Source: Limonium bicolor (Eukaryota; Streptophyta; Magnoliopsida; Caryophyllales; Plumbaginaceae). Taken from it: a DNA stretch of 64,000 bases. The position numbers and the translations under genes are program-made. Within the stretch, counting starts at the first letter, position 1. Every line of letters starts with the position of its first letter. Positions 1 to 11,397 of the stretch are shown here, piece after piece. Under the pieces are notes generated by a model that was given only the letters and a program-made list of their open reading frames with translations, had not been told where the DNA came from and did no database searches. The DNA is taken from positions 32,978,337 to 33,042,336 of the forward strand of contig CM041780.1 of the NCBI GenBank assembly GCA_023374045.1, written 5' to 3'.

Positions 1-51
1 CTTGTAATAAATCAAACTAAGTTACAAGGTATAAACTGTCAACTAATTTAC

Positions 52-715
52 CTGGACCGTAGGGTATAAAGCAGCACCCATGGCGGCCTAGATAGCATAT
101 CGTAGCCCGCCTCTAACTTCCCCACCTTCACGGTGTCAGAATAAACAACTCCTGGGACAAAGTCCAACAGCCCGATGAATGAGGAGTAGTACTGATCCAC
201 TGTCAGACTACCCTGCCTCAGAGCCTCGAACTCTTCCCTCTTCCTCTGCTTCAAGTGAGCAAGGTAATACTTATCTCTCAGCAACTCCATAAAACCCGTC
301 CAACCAAACCCTCTATACCAGTGTAATCTCCCTTCACGGACCTCCACCAAGTGCTGGCGGCGTCCCTCAGATGTAAGACTGCTATACCGACCCGGTGCTC
401 AACAGGCACATGAATGGCGTCGAAAGCCTTCTCGTGCTCGATAATATATCTCTCCAGGACGGTGGGGTCAGCTACTCCGTCATAAGTATGTACTCGCGTG
501 TTGACAACGCTCTTTAGCCAGTTTGGCTCTCTCGGTGCGGGTATGGGTGGGACTATGGATGGCGCTCCGATCTGGATGCCTCCCATCTGGGCCAGCTGAG
601 CAAAGACGGCAGCTACCGTCTCAGCAACGCCCACGGCATGGGTCTCAGGAGGACCTCCTCCAGACCCGCCGCCTCTACCTCTGCCTCTGCCTGACGGACG
701 ACCTTTAGTAGACAT
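52..715 (-). CDS. gag: gag exon 1, unit A (partial unit, frameshifted)
   Basis: Start codon at 715-713, then a glycine/arginine-rich N-terminus and a retrotransposon Gag capsid domain with a STWW motif. Exon 1 ends at a CAG|GTAAAT donor at 52/51; downstream exons lie left of the window. Frames break near 300-340, where small indels separate the N-terminal 145 residues from the C-terminal capsid part. The final residues include an in-frame TAG (about 88-90) at the codon that is AAG in units C and D. The 210 bases between the start codon and the PBS are leader. Confidence 0.8.
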
Positions 716-909
716 CTGAAGAATTCAGAATTAAAGTCGACACTCGAAAAGAATATTGTACTTTCCTCAACCATAAGTTCACATAGCCCTAAAACGCGTA
801 AAACACATTGTCCCCGACAATCTCCTAACTCAACTCGTTTCCAACTTCCTCATTGGTACTCGTATATGAATAACCTAAGCTCACAGTACTTAGACTACTA
901 TCTCTTGTA

Positions 910-937
910 ATCAGAGCGGTACTCCGCTCTGATACCA
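910..937 (-). promoter_or_regulatory. Primer binding site of unit A, inside a hairpin
   Basis: The minus strand TGGTATCAGAGC (926-937) is complementary to the last 12 bases, GCTCTGATACCA, of plant initiator tRNA-Met. It starts four bases from the LTR end. Positions 910-933 form a perfect 10-bp stem with a 4-base loop, so part of the PBS can be paired in cis. Confidence 0.88.
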
Positions 938-2124
938 CTTTTGTAACACCCCTACTAATCCGGCTCCTAATTATAATACAAACGTAGTGCTTAGTAATTA
1001 AATCACAGCGGTAAATAACAGACAATCGCTCTAATGGTGTCACTGTTATCACTCGCCCAACGGGTGACAACTAGTTACATGATAATCAACATACGAAACG
1101 TACTCCCGCAGTGACCACAAGAGATAGATAGTAGTGCTTTTATAAAACTAAAATATATACAACAACAATCCGTCTTATACATAAACTGTACACATGATCG
1201 TCTAACCAAATATACGTCTCAGTTTACAAAACCCGAGTCCAAAATAACCATAGTCTCAGTCCGTACCAAGTCTAACCAAAAGTCACTAAAACTGTCGCGC
1301 TCCGCGTCGACCCTCCAGCTAGTCTCCTGAAAATAAAAATGGTTTGTGGTATGGAATCAGCCCCTGCTGAGTATGTTATCACATGCCCCGTCATGCCTCC
1401 TCAAACCCCTCAATTAATTGGTCGAGAGCATGAGATTCGTTACATGCAATACCGTTTTAATATTTAAACTGTAAAACATTTAATAGTAATAACCATACAA
1501 TAAACACAACCATCAACACACATAATATAATCCACACAGTATAACCAATGAACAACAAGGCAAAACAATGAGAATAATAAACAAGTATTAACTCCCATCC
1601 TTGGCATGAAGACCAATATTGTTCGCCAATGTACAAGTCACAACTATAATAAATGTTTGGTTATACCTAGTGACAACGTCTCGTTAAAACGACGTGTCTC
1701 TAAATTACCCATATACTATGGCGGGTCACCCACGGCAGTAGCCACTCCAGCGGTAGAGTCTCCGACCAACGAACCTTCCTAGCTCGCGGGAAATTTTCTA
1801 GATACAGGCGGACCAGTACACGGACATCCTGGTATCTTTTTTGTGGTCACAGCGCGCACCAAGAGCCACATCCTCTTGGCTTTGTTATGTTATTTATTAC
1901 CATCGCATCGCATTACCAATTTTTACTAACACAGCCGACTAAGGTCGTTAGTCCAATCCGGAGTATGTAAACTCAGGATCCAGCATTAGATACGAGAGCG
2001 GCGTTAGAAAAGGCCAATGCTCCGTATTAAAGTCTCGGATAATATATATCTTATTATCCTAGTGCTACAACGTTTTTCTGACGATCCTTATATTACTTAT
2101 AAGATAGCACCATAGCCGCTAGTT

Positions 2125-2140
2125 CGTTTTATATATATAG
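2125..2140 (-). promoter_or_regulatory. Predicted LTR1 TATA box
   Basis: The minus strand reads CTATATATATAAAACG followed by a GC-richer stretch, the best TATA-like core in the downstream part of the LTR. It is conserved in all six LTRs. Transcription would start roughly 25-35 bp downstream, near 2095, giving about 1.15 kb of R-U5. The start site is not shown by the sequence. Confidence 0.45.
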
Positions 2141-5100
2141 GTCCATATATGCGAACCAATATTGTTAACGCAGCAGCAGTAAATATTAAGCAGCTAAAAT
2201 ATACAGTTCATGCATATTTATTCACACAATCAGACAAACAATCTTATCACAGATTGCACAGAAGTCTGAACTGAGGAAGCCCTCAGAGACAATCGAGACA
2301 CGAACAACATACCGTTCACCTGATATATAACTGTGGAGTATGAATCAGCTAGATCCAATGCTCCTCGTGTCGTCTCTAACAGTCTAATAATACATAACGC
2401 TACAGATTAGAATCCCGTATAACGACATTACTCTGCGGTACCCTTACCGTCACTAATACCTCCCGGTTTATTCCCCGTTATTAACTAACAACGTTTGTCG
2501 GGTTTTCGGTTTAACTCGGGATTTGGAAAAACGTTATATTACATGCGTAGACTCGTCTCGTATATTAATATACTTAAAGTTTGAACTTGGTTATCGCATG
2601 TAATTCAATATACACTTGTATATTATATAGTTTGTTTCTATATTGCATGTATAATTCTTAATCATATATTATACATTTCACCTTAGTATTTATTTTCCTA
2701 AGGTTAGTTTTTCCAAGTTTAATGTAGTATAATTCATATGTAAAAATACTTTGAATTATATAAATCCTTATTATTTCATGTATACTCCTAACATTAGAAT
2801 TTCCTTATCTAATGTTTATAATTCTTTTCTATTTACCTTATATCATTTTAATTATGATATTATATGGTTATTGAACCATATTGTATTTTTCCACTCCATA
2901 ACATATAATTATTCATATACATGTGTTATGGGACTATTTGTTATATGGTAAGTCTTTATAATATATTCATTCTCTTTTAATGGATATTTCTTATATTATT
3001 AATGTCACAACCCTTATAACATTAAAAACCATATTATAAATTTCATTCAAAAATGCCCATATTACCGAACAACACTTATTTTCTCAAATATTTACAAAAT
3101 CCACCACATGATTTATATAATGTTAATTATAGTTATATAACATATATTATGACATTTATGTCATTAAAACAATTATAACCTATAGTTATAAATTGTTATA
3201 AAATACCAAACACCCTTATTCTTCTCGGTTTTTATCATATTCCACTATACTTCCATAATTTACAAATCAACCCCAAATTATATTCCATGTTACACTTATA
3301 ATATATATCTTATATTATAATCTTTAAACCTTAAATATTTAACCTATAGTTATAAATACTTATAATTGCCGAACATACCCTAGGGTCTGTTTTAATTTAA
3401 TCCCTACCACCTAACTTTGTATAATTACCAAATCTCCCCAATTTATAATATATAGTGTCCTAATGTCATTAAAACTATATATTATACATATATCTTAATA
3501 AAACCTTATATATAACTCCAAAAATTACCAAACTATACCAAAAGGTTATAAATATCATTCCTAAAGTATAATTCATATTAACTCCAAATTTAACCAAATA
3601 ACTTCTAAAAATTCCTAACAACCTAAGGTCTGTTCTAAACTCCATTTAGTACCAATAGGTTTCAGAAATTACAATATCACCCCATCTCTTATAAATCTTT
3701 TACAATTTAATAACTAACTTATTATAAGGTAGTACTTTAATTCCATAAACTCTCCAAACTTGGTCAAAGTCTCCTTATAGTCAACTTTGACTTCTAATCC
3801 CAATTTGGACCTAAACTCTCGGTAATTATACGTATACCCTATACTTTTCTATTTTTACAATTTTGACACAAAACTTTACAAAATGTTATAATTTTTATTA
3901 AATTCATTTAAAAAACCTAAATTCCACTTATTTATGCCCACGACTTTATATTTTACTAGTAATTACCGTTTGACCCCAAACTTAATAATATAAGCATAAA
4001 TTAAATTAAATAAGCTTTTAAACTTAAATTAAAATGGCCTAATGACATGGCCTTATTACAACTTTGATTTATAACATAAAATTACACATAAATAGCCCAA
4101 AATATACTATAAATCTCGGCCTTGTTGTACATTAATTATTTTTCCACATCATATCATAATTTGACCATTATGTTAATTAAACACTTTAATGACTAGCTTA
4201 ATTTATCTAATCATTTTTTTCCATACATAGGTTAAAATCACCCATTTAATTAACTCCACTCTCGGCATATATTTAATATGAGCTGAAAAATCATAATAAC
4301 ATAAGTTTAAGGTGTATACCTTGATTTGGTACTTAAAGCCCTAATATCCACTCTGCAGCTTGGAGGAAAAATCACCACAGCACTTAAACATGTTTAATGC
4401 AGCAAAATAAGATATGGTTACACTCCAAGCATGAGCTAACCATAAGGAACAATTAAATGTAAGATTTAAGGCAAAAATCACCTTAAAAAGGAATGGTAGT
4501 CTCAAAGAGGTTTCGGCCTGAATCAAGAACACCACATGGTGTTAAATTCACCATAAAAACATGGGGAATAGCTAGACACAGCAAGGTGCTATGGTAATAG
4601 ATTTTACCTTGGCAAAATGCCTTAAAGAATTATTTTTCTTTTGATTTTCGGCCACCCTTGCTCCAAGTGGTTAACACACTGAATCAACATGAAAATATGA
4701 AAATTATGAGTGAATAAACTCATAGAAACAGAAGAAGAAAACCGGATGAAGAGTAAGAATCCTTAAGGTATGTTTTTACCTTATAATGGAAATTTTGACC
4801 ACCTTGGTCCCAAAGGTTGCTTCAGTCGAGAATGGATCTTGTTCAAGGTTTAAAATACTAAGAATAAGCCATGGAAAGTGATAGATTATAAGCTCCATGT
4901 GTAGGTGATGAAGAGATGAAGAAAAAGAGCTAAAATATGCCTTAAACCATTACCTTAGGTGGAAAAGAGTTTTATTTGCTTTGAATGCTCAAGAACACAG
5001 CTTGAGAGCTTTAGGAACTGCTGAGGGCTCGGCTGGAATGGGACAAGAGGAAAGAGAAAGAAAGAATTTGTGTTTTAATGATAAAAAGTAGAAAATGGAA

Positions 5101-5199
5101 TAGTAAATGGTGATTCACCAAATTGGCTAGATATTTTGATTAAAGGTGAATATTCTGTCCTACATCCCTTAAGCTGCCGCCTCATTTAGGATATGGATG

Positions 5200-5233
5200 A
5201 GTCAAATCTTGACCATTGACTTGACTTAGTCAA
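5200..5233. promoter_or_regulatory. W-box cluster in LTR U3
   Basis: Five TTGAC[C/T] hexamers (WRKY transcription-factor core) on both strands within 34 bp: AGTCAA 5200, TTGACC 5209, TTGACT 5216, TTGACT 5221, AGTCAA 5228. LTR2, LTR3 and LTR5 keep the arrangement; LTR4 and LTR6 have lost part of it. WRKY control is an inference from the motif. Confidence 0.4.
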
Positions 5234-5721
5234 TTTTGCTTAAAATGCACTATTTGGATTACTATTCACAAATGAATGCCATATTTCTGTTTTGTTTTTT
5301 TTGAAATCTTGGATTTAGACCTTCTAATGTGGTAATTATAGTAAATTAGTATAACAAGGTCTAATACAATGCCTAACATCACTCAAAACTCACTCAGAAA
5401 GTCAATTTCTCAAAAACGTGCTTTAAGGAGTTTTAAAGCATAATTTGTTAGAACATGTTTTTGAGCTTGGTTTCCTTGAGAATAGTTTTATAGTGTTCAT
5501 TACATAATTATAATACTTAGGAATCCACTTTGGATCCTAATTGAGGTCATACAATCTCTATGGTTTCTTAAAGCACATTTTTGGCTTTACCGATCTTAAG
5601 GCATGTTTTGCCTTGTTGAGATCTTTAGATTGTTCCCCAATGGTATTAAGATGTTTATTAATCTTCTTAGATCATTAATAGATCATTTAATTATTATTTT
5701 TAAGGTTAGGGATATTTCAAT

Positions 5722-5738
5722 TACCCCCCTTAAAAAGG
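5722..5738 (-). promoter_or_regulatory. Polypurine tract of unit B
   Basis: The minus strand CCTTTTTAAGGGGGGTA lies two bases before the 3' LTR start, the expected site for plus-strand DNA priming. Confidence 0.8.
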
Positions 5739-6177
5739 CTTAGTCCCGAAGTCCTTACTCATCTACATGACCTAAGGAATCCAGTTCCACTAAGTAATCA
5801 AAACAGACCATTGCTAGGGAGTAACTCCCACTAGGTTCAGACCTAGTGTGTATGTATCATAGTTGATACAGCATATCAAGTAGCCGAAACTCATGGCATA
5901 AACTCATTCATATCATAGCACTAAACAAGGTGCACATCCAACTTACCAACAGAAGTACTCAGCGGTACTATATATATATATATATTATTCAAAGGTACAC
6001 TAAGGCACATACATAAGATGTACAAACATACAATGATCCAAACAAACATGTATGGCGCAGCATACCACCAAAACACACCACAAAAACAAGACTAATGCAT
6101 AACATATACGCAAGCCAAGTGGCGTCTACCCCCCTTAAAAAGGGTTTGACCACGAACCCGTATAAGTATCACAACCA
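5739..6177 (-). other. 3' untranslated stretch of unit B with (TA)n
   Basis: Non-coding sequence between the chromodomain stop and the PPT, present in all units. It holds a TA microsatellite whose length differs by unit: about 5967-5984 (B), 17294-17319 (C), 28554-28568 (D), 39749-39774 (E) and 51130-51145 (F). The second PPT-like tract also lies here. No open frame is conserved. Confidence 0.7.
6127..6143 (-). repeat. Second PPT-like tract, unit B
   Basis: The same 17 bases as the PPT, about 400 bp upstream of it in transcription and 35 bp after the chromodomain stop. Repeated at the same place in every unit. It may act as an extra plus-strand primer or may be a duplicated PPT. Confidence 0.6.
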
Positions 6178-9100
6178 CTACTCGAAGATTGCTGGATACT
6201 TCGCTCTCATGGAGTCTTCTAACTCCCATGTAGCCTCCTCCACCTCATGGTTTGACCAGAGAACCTTGACCATGCTAACGGTCTTGTTCTTAGTTGTCTC
6301 GTCTTCATATCAAGGATGCGGAGTGGTACCTCTTCATATCGTAGAGCGGGGTCCAACTCTAAAGTCTCTGGCTGTAAAACGTGCGAGGATAGGGCACATA
6401 CCTCTTCAACTGTGAAACGTGAAAGACGTCGTGCACCCTCCGAGCTCTGCTGGCAAATCCAGTATGTAGGCTAACGGGCCCACTCCCTCCCTAATCGTAT
6501 AAGGTCCAACATACTTTGGGCTCAACTTGCCCTTCTGCCCGAACCGGAAGATCCCCTTCATGGGTGACACTCTGAGGAATACCATGTCGTCGGTAGTGAA
6601 CTCAATGTCTCTCCTCCTGGTGTCTGCATATGACTTCTACCGGTCCTGAGCTACCCTCATGTTCCTACGGATCTGTAGGACATCCTCCTTGATCTGCTCT
6701 ACGGCCCTGGGCCTCATCCCAGCAAAAAGGAGTCCTACACGGTCGACCGTAAAGTGCCTAGAATGGTGGCATCTATATTGAGGAGTGGTTGCTGTTGTTG
6801 TAGGCGAACTCTATCAGATGTAGACGCTCTAACCAGCTCCCCTGAAAATCCAAGGAACATGGTCTCAGCATGTCCTCCAGTGTCTGGATGGTCCTCTCAC
6901 TCTGACCGTCGGTCTATGGATGGAATGCCGTACAAAGCTTCAGTTTCTTACCCAAGGCTTCCTGAACCTGACCCCCGAATCTGGACAAAAATCGAGGGTC
7001 CCTGTCAGACACAATGGTCTTTCGCACACCATGGTGCCGGATCACCTCCTTATGGAACAAGTCCGCCAACTTCGGGAACTTCCAGGTATCCTCTATAGCC
7101 ACAAACTTCACCACCTTCGTAAGACGATCTACAATGACCCAAATCGTGTTCAGTCCTCCCTTAGTCGGTGGGAGACAGACAACAAAATCCATCGAGATGT
7201 CCTCGAACTTCCAGTAAGGAATAGGCATAGACTGCCCTAATCCACCGGGTCTCCTATGCTCAAACTTAACCTTCTGACAGCTCAAGCATCTAGCCACGTA
7301 GTCGGCTACGTCCTTCTTCATCCCGCTCCACCAGTAATGGACCTTCAAGTCCTTGTACATCTCGAAGAACCGGGGTCGGATAAGGATGAGCAATGAACCT
7401 CCTGGAGTACCTTCTCTTCAGATCAATAGTGGACTCTGGAATACATAACCGGCCATTCTGTCGAATCATGTCGTTGTCACTCTGTTCGAAGTCATACTTT
7501 TGACTCTCAAAACAACCCTCTGACATCTTTTGCCTGATACTTGCATATACTGATCACTCTCCTGTGCAGCTCGTATCTGATCAACCAGACTGCTGCCCGC
7601 TAAAAGTGAAAACAATGAAAGAGCTCTGCGGCTCAGGGTGTCGGCTACAACATTCGCCTTGCCCTCCTTGTACCTCAGGTCTATGTCGTAGTCCTTCAAG
7701 AACTTGACCCATCTTCTCTGTCGCATGTTCAGCTCCTTCTGAGTGAAGAGATGCTGTAAACTCTTGTAATCAGAGTAGATGGTGACTGTCACACCGTAAA
7801 GCTAATGTCGCCCGATCTTCAAATCGAAGACTACTGCGCCTAACTCAAGGTCATGTGTGGGGTAATTCACCTCGTGCTTCTTCAGCTGTCGGGATGCGTA
7901 GGCAACTACCTTCCCGTGCTACATAAGCACACAACCTAGACCGGTTCCAGAGGCATCACAATATACCTCGAACCTATTGGTGCCCTCAGGGATAGGAGAT
8001 CCTTCAGTGTCTGAAAGGACTGCTCGCACTCGGAAGACCATAAGAACTGGGACTCCTTCTTCATGAGATTCGTCATCGGTTTGGCCACTTGGAGAAGTCC
8101 TTCACGAACCTTCGATAGTAACCGGCCAAACCCAGAAAGCTGCGGACGTCTATAACCGTCTTCGGCTTCGGTCAACTCTTCACTGCCTCAATTTTAGCAG
8201 GGTCTACAGATATCCCGCTCGCTGATATAATGTGTCCAAGGAATGGCACGCTGTCCAACCAGAACTCACACTTCGAGCTTGGCATACAGCTAGTTCTCTC
8301 TCATGATACTCAAAACCTGTCTCATATGTAACTCATGCTCCTCCTTGGTCTTTGAATAGACCAGGATATCATCGATGAAGACCAAAACTGAACTATCAAG
8401 CTGCTCTCTGAAGAGACGGTTCATCAAATCCATGAAAATAGCTGGCACATTCGATAACCCGAATGGCATAACGGTGAACTCGTAGTGTCCATACCGTGTC
8501 CTGAAAGCTGTCTTCTCCACATCACCCTCTGCAATCCTGATCTGATGGTAGCCGATCTGAGATCTATCTTCGAGAACACATTGGCTCCTCTCAGCTGGTC
8601 AAATAAGTCATCTGTCCTTGGTAACTGGTACTTGTTCTTGACCGTGACCGCATTAAGCTCACTGTAGTCGATGCAGAGTCGCATACTGCCGTCCTTCTTC
8701 TTGACGAACAGTACTGGAGCACCCCAGGGAGAAACACTAGGTCGTATGAATCCCTTGTCGAGGAGGTCCTCCAGTTGTAGCTTCAGCTCCCTCATCTCAG
8801 CGGGCGCCATACGGTAGGGCGCCTTAGCAATAGGGCACGTACCTGGTAACAAGTTGATGACGAACTCAACCTCGCACACAGGCGGCATGCCTGGCAGCTC
8901 ATCAGGAAACAAGTTGTGGAAATCTACCACGACTGGAATGTCTGAGTCCATCACGTCGCTCTGTCTCGTGTCCTAAACATAACAGAGGAAGGCCTACCAG
9001 CCCTTCCTAACGTCCTTCATCAGGGATAGTGCTGACACGATCTTGACAGTCGGTTCTCTCCTCACACTACGGTATGACATTGTCTTGCCGCTCGGCCCCT

Positions 9101-9416
9101 TCAGCAGTAGTCGATGCTCTGCTCAATGTATGTGGTCCCTATGCTTCTACAACCAGTCCATGCCCACTATAACGTCGAAGCCCAAGTTCTTGAACTCGAT
9201 CAGGTCAATGGGGAAGGTCTCAGTCATGATGCTGGTCTCTAACCCCGGGTACTGTCTGGTGCAACCAACTCTCTCCTTCGAAGGAAGGGTGACTGAAAAG
9301 TCACAGAGCTGTTCGGGGGCAGCCCCCAGCTTCTTAGCGAATGCCAAGGAGATAAAGAATGTGAAGCCCCTGAGATCGAACATATGGAAGCACTAACACC
9401 ATCGACAGAAAGGTAC
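6178..9416 (-). pseudogene. pol: pol (PR-RT-RNase H-IN-chromodomain), unit B, interrupted
   Basis: Protease remnant at 9150-9400 has SGASHS but loses its first Asp in a local frameshift. RT spans about 8290-8950 with the FIDD catalytic motif near 8360. RNase H and connection lie at 7466-8170. Integrase at 6914-7393 holds the end of the HHCC finger, the first catalytic Asp (MDFVV) and SDRDPRF. The chromodomain region at 6180-6400 is frameshifted. Premature stops shared with units E and F include a TAG just after the RT segment ending MREN (about 8292), a TGA near 8174 and a TAG near 7922. Not coding-competent as read. Confidence 0.9.
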
Positions 9417-9488
9417 CTGAGATCTCCTCTTGTATTAGCATCGAGTCCCAATAAATCACTTATTTACTATCGGTTGTTATTGTTCATC

Positions 9489-9566
9489 CATGATGACATT
9501 ACCTGGACTCCTTGGCTTGCGCCATATCTAGGATGCATATGGTACCCTCCTTTCCATTTTCGTGGC
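9489..9566 (-). CDS. pol: Gag-Pol linker exon 5, unit B (donor damaged)
   Basis: 78-nt exon placed by homology to units C to F, after a CACTTCAG acceptor. Its 3' donor CAG|GTATGA is mutated to a TGGATGA-like sequence, so the normal junction to the protease exon is lost here. Confidence 0.5.
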
Positions 9567-9684
9567 CTGAAGTGATGAATTAACGGTATCAACAAACTGA
9601 ACACATATACTTGAAGGTACAAAATCTTATTTCATTTATCCAGTTGGTATTACACAAGGTTACACACTTAGCTACTCAATTACA

Positions 9685-10417
9685 TCAGTACTGTCTGAAA
9701 GTTAAATTTAAACGGCCAGTCAGATGTGGGTCTCATTCACAGAGCTGGTGGGGCGGTATTGAGCTTAATGTCTTAATCCCATGATATACTAGCCTTGACT
9801 CTCCACCAAATACCAACACTTCCCAGACTTGAGGACGATCCTGCTTGCTAGATCCATCCTCTTCTGGTCTCCATAGATGAACTCAACATCAACGCCGATG
9901 GAGAATGACACAACCGGTATTCCTCTGGTGATGGATTCGGTCGTCTCATCACGGTCTTGGTGCATCCCAAGCCTTCCTCCCTGCTCGTAGTAGTTGACGA
10001 TGCAGATGTTGGGTGTCATGTCGGGTAATGGGTAAGTCTCACAGTCTTGAGCAATATCCATTGTGTTTCTCACCAAGGTTAGAAACTCTCAGGTATCCTA
10101 GGTATTGATACGCCACCTACCATCCTCACCTCTCGGTAAACCTAGCTTGCGGATCCCAATCTTTCCCTAAGCACATCATGTGCAGTTTCATCTTAGAACC
10201 ACTACTAAATACAGGGGTATAAAATCCTCCCAAGCCCTTACCCAAAGCCCTACACTCGTTCACTATGGCGATTTGCTCATCTATGGTTAGGAACTCTCTG
10301 AGAAGTATCATGCCCGGTCTACCACATGACACAACTCGCCAGGGTACTCCCATCTTTCTTCCACAGGTCTAGGTGATCTCGGTCTTGTGAGTGTGGGATA
10401 GTAGATATCGAAGTCTC
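9685..10417 (-). CDS. AlkB-like dioxygenase exon, unit B (frameshifted)
   Basis: Same AlkB domain as in unit F. The HxD segment, the 2OG/substrate core and an FxYGDQ block are open between 9789 and 10076; the N-terminal half is open between 10126 and 10353. Frameshifts lie near 10085 (shared with E and F), near 10140 (shared with E), and near the C-terminus, where the distal histidine region (about 9780) is shifted. It starts after a pyrimidine-rich TCTCTTAG acceptor and ends TGA at 9685. Confidence 0.82.
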
Positions 10418-10549
10418 CTAAGAGACAAAAGGTTTCCTAGGTAAGTCATTTATCTAAAGTAGTAATTAAAACAACACTTTCTTGCTAAGGTAAAGCGTTT
10501 AACACTTAGTCATGCTCTCATACAATGGTTTAAGGTTTCAAAAGCTAAC

Positions 10550-10882
10550 TTCACCACGCTGGGTACTAGTACTAGCGCCCGAAGCTCCCGCTGCATTCAG
10601 CACACGGTTGCCCGGCGGGTTCGTCCTCTGGGTCTGCTGTCTGCCTGCCCTTTGTGGCTGGGGCGCCTGCCCCATTGGCCACCTCGAGCTCCACCTCCTC
10701 CAGCAGTGCGCTCTGAGTCCCCTTCGACGGGCGGTACGCTCGACTCTCCGATTCACGAAGCACTCGAACGACCTATGACCTTTCTTCCCACAGTGGTGGC
10801 AGTCCACCGCTTGCCCGGAGCAGTCAACCCCGGGTGGTCTTTACCACAACGCTTGCAGGGAAAGTGGCACTGGGGTGCGAAC
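10550..10882 (-). CDS. gag: gag exon 4 (zinc knuckles), unit B
   Basis: Begins after a GATAATAG acceptor. It encodes two adjacent CCHC knuckles, one CX2CX3HX4C and one canonical CX2CX4HX4C (CHHCGKKGHRSFEC), then a G/Q/P-rich tail. Small deletions break the frame around 10600-10750. The 3' donor has lost one G (GTGAA|GTTAGC), which shifts the phase relative to units C to E. Confidence 0.72.
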
Positions 10883-10966
10883 CTATTATCATACAACAAT
10901 CTGATTAATACAAGGACGGTAATGGATAGTGTATTCACAGCTCATTCACGAGGTTAGATCACTTAC

Positions 10967-11319
10967 CCTTAGGGGGTGCAGATCTGAGAGGCTGGACATC
11001 ATAGGTAGGCCCGGTCAGCATCGGAACCTCTCCTTGCCCATCTGGCTGGCCTGCTCCTTCTTCTTCTCCCTCCAGGAGAACTTTTTCTTCTTGTTATCGT
11101 CAAAGAGTTAGGAATTGCAGGTATAAAAGCAGGCAAGCAAGTAAGTACTTAAATAAATTTAAATAACTTAAAAGCGGTTCTTACTTCCCGCCCTTGCTGC
11201 CTTCGCCTCCAACCACAACACAACCTCAGCCTCCTTCTCAGGGGCCTTACGCTTCTGCCCCTGACTGTCATCCTGGCTGTTCACCACAGCTCGGTCCAAG
11301 TAGCAGCATCATAGCACTC
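10967..11319 (-). CDS. gag: gag exons 2 and 3, unit B
   Basis: Exon 2 (11185-11319) encodes ECYDAATWTE followed by a charged, lysine/glutamate-rich linker. Exon 3 (10967-11089) encodes a basic stretch with KKKFSWREKKKEQ. Predicted intron 2 is 11090-11184. Exon 3 ends AAGG|GTAAGT, a strong donor in phase 1. These pieces are too short and split to appear as open frames but keep the same reading in all units. Confidence 0.6.
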
Positions 11320-11397
11320 CTACAATGCATCAATGAGTTCCCCGATACTTGTAATAAATCAACTAAGTTACAAGGTATAAACTGTCAACTAATTTAC

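Larger units (their letters stand above)
942..5719 (-). repeat. LTR1 (3' LTR of unit A, 5' LTR of unit B)
   Basis: 4778 bp. The plus strand begins TGTAACACCCC, five bases beyond the PBS, and ends ATTTCA next to the PPT, so the element strand reads TGAAATATCC...GGGGTGTTACA with TG/CA ends. U3 is AT-rich and about 3.6 kb long, followed by a TATA box at 2125-2140 and about 1.15 kb of R-U5. It carries diagnostic variants shared with LTR4 (a degenerate AvrII palindrome near 3374 and a one-base-shorter TTCCATGTTAC). No protein gene is supported inside it. Confidence 0.9.

Noticed and set aside
523..708. Plus-strand open frames over gag and the knuckle exon (e.g. 10512-10778, 55696-56094)
   Set aside because: They are antisense shadows of the GC-rich Gag coding sequence, which has the recognisable capsid and CCHC motifs.
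2751..2951. Small plus-strand open frames in the LTRs (also 36559-36759, 47892-48092 and 59246-59446)
   Set aside because: They lie in AT-rich U3, are broken by indels in LTR2 and LTR3, and show no known domain. Conservation is explained by the LTR repeat itself.
5719..6177. Target-site duplications between units
   Set aside because: Adjacent units share one LTR and pass directly from LTR to PPT, so there is no second LTR or duplication to find.
9685..10417. Integrated flexivirus-like plant virus as the source of AlkB
   Set aside because: No viral replicase, movement or coat gene is present. The domain sits inside a Ty3 element with LTRs, PBS and PPT, and reads like a cellular plant ALKBH.
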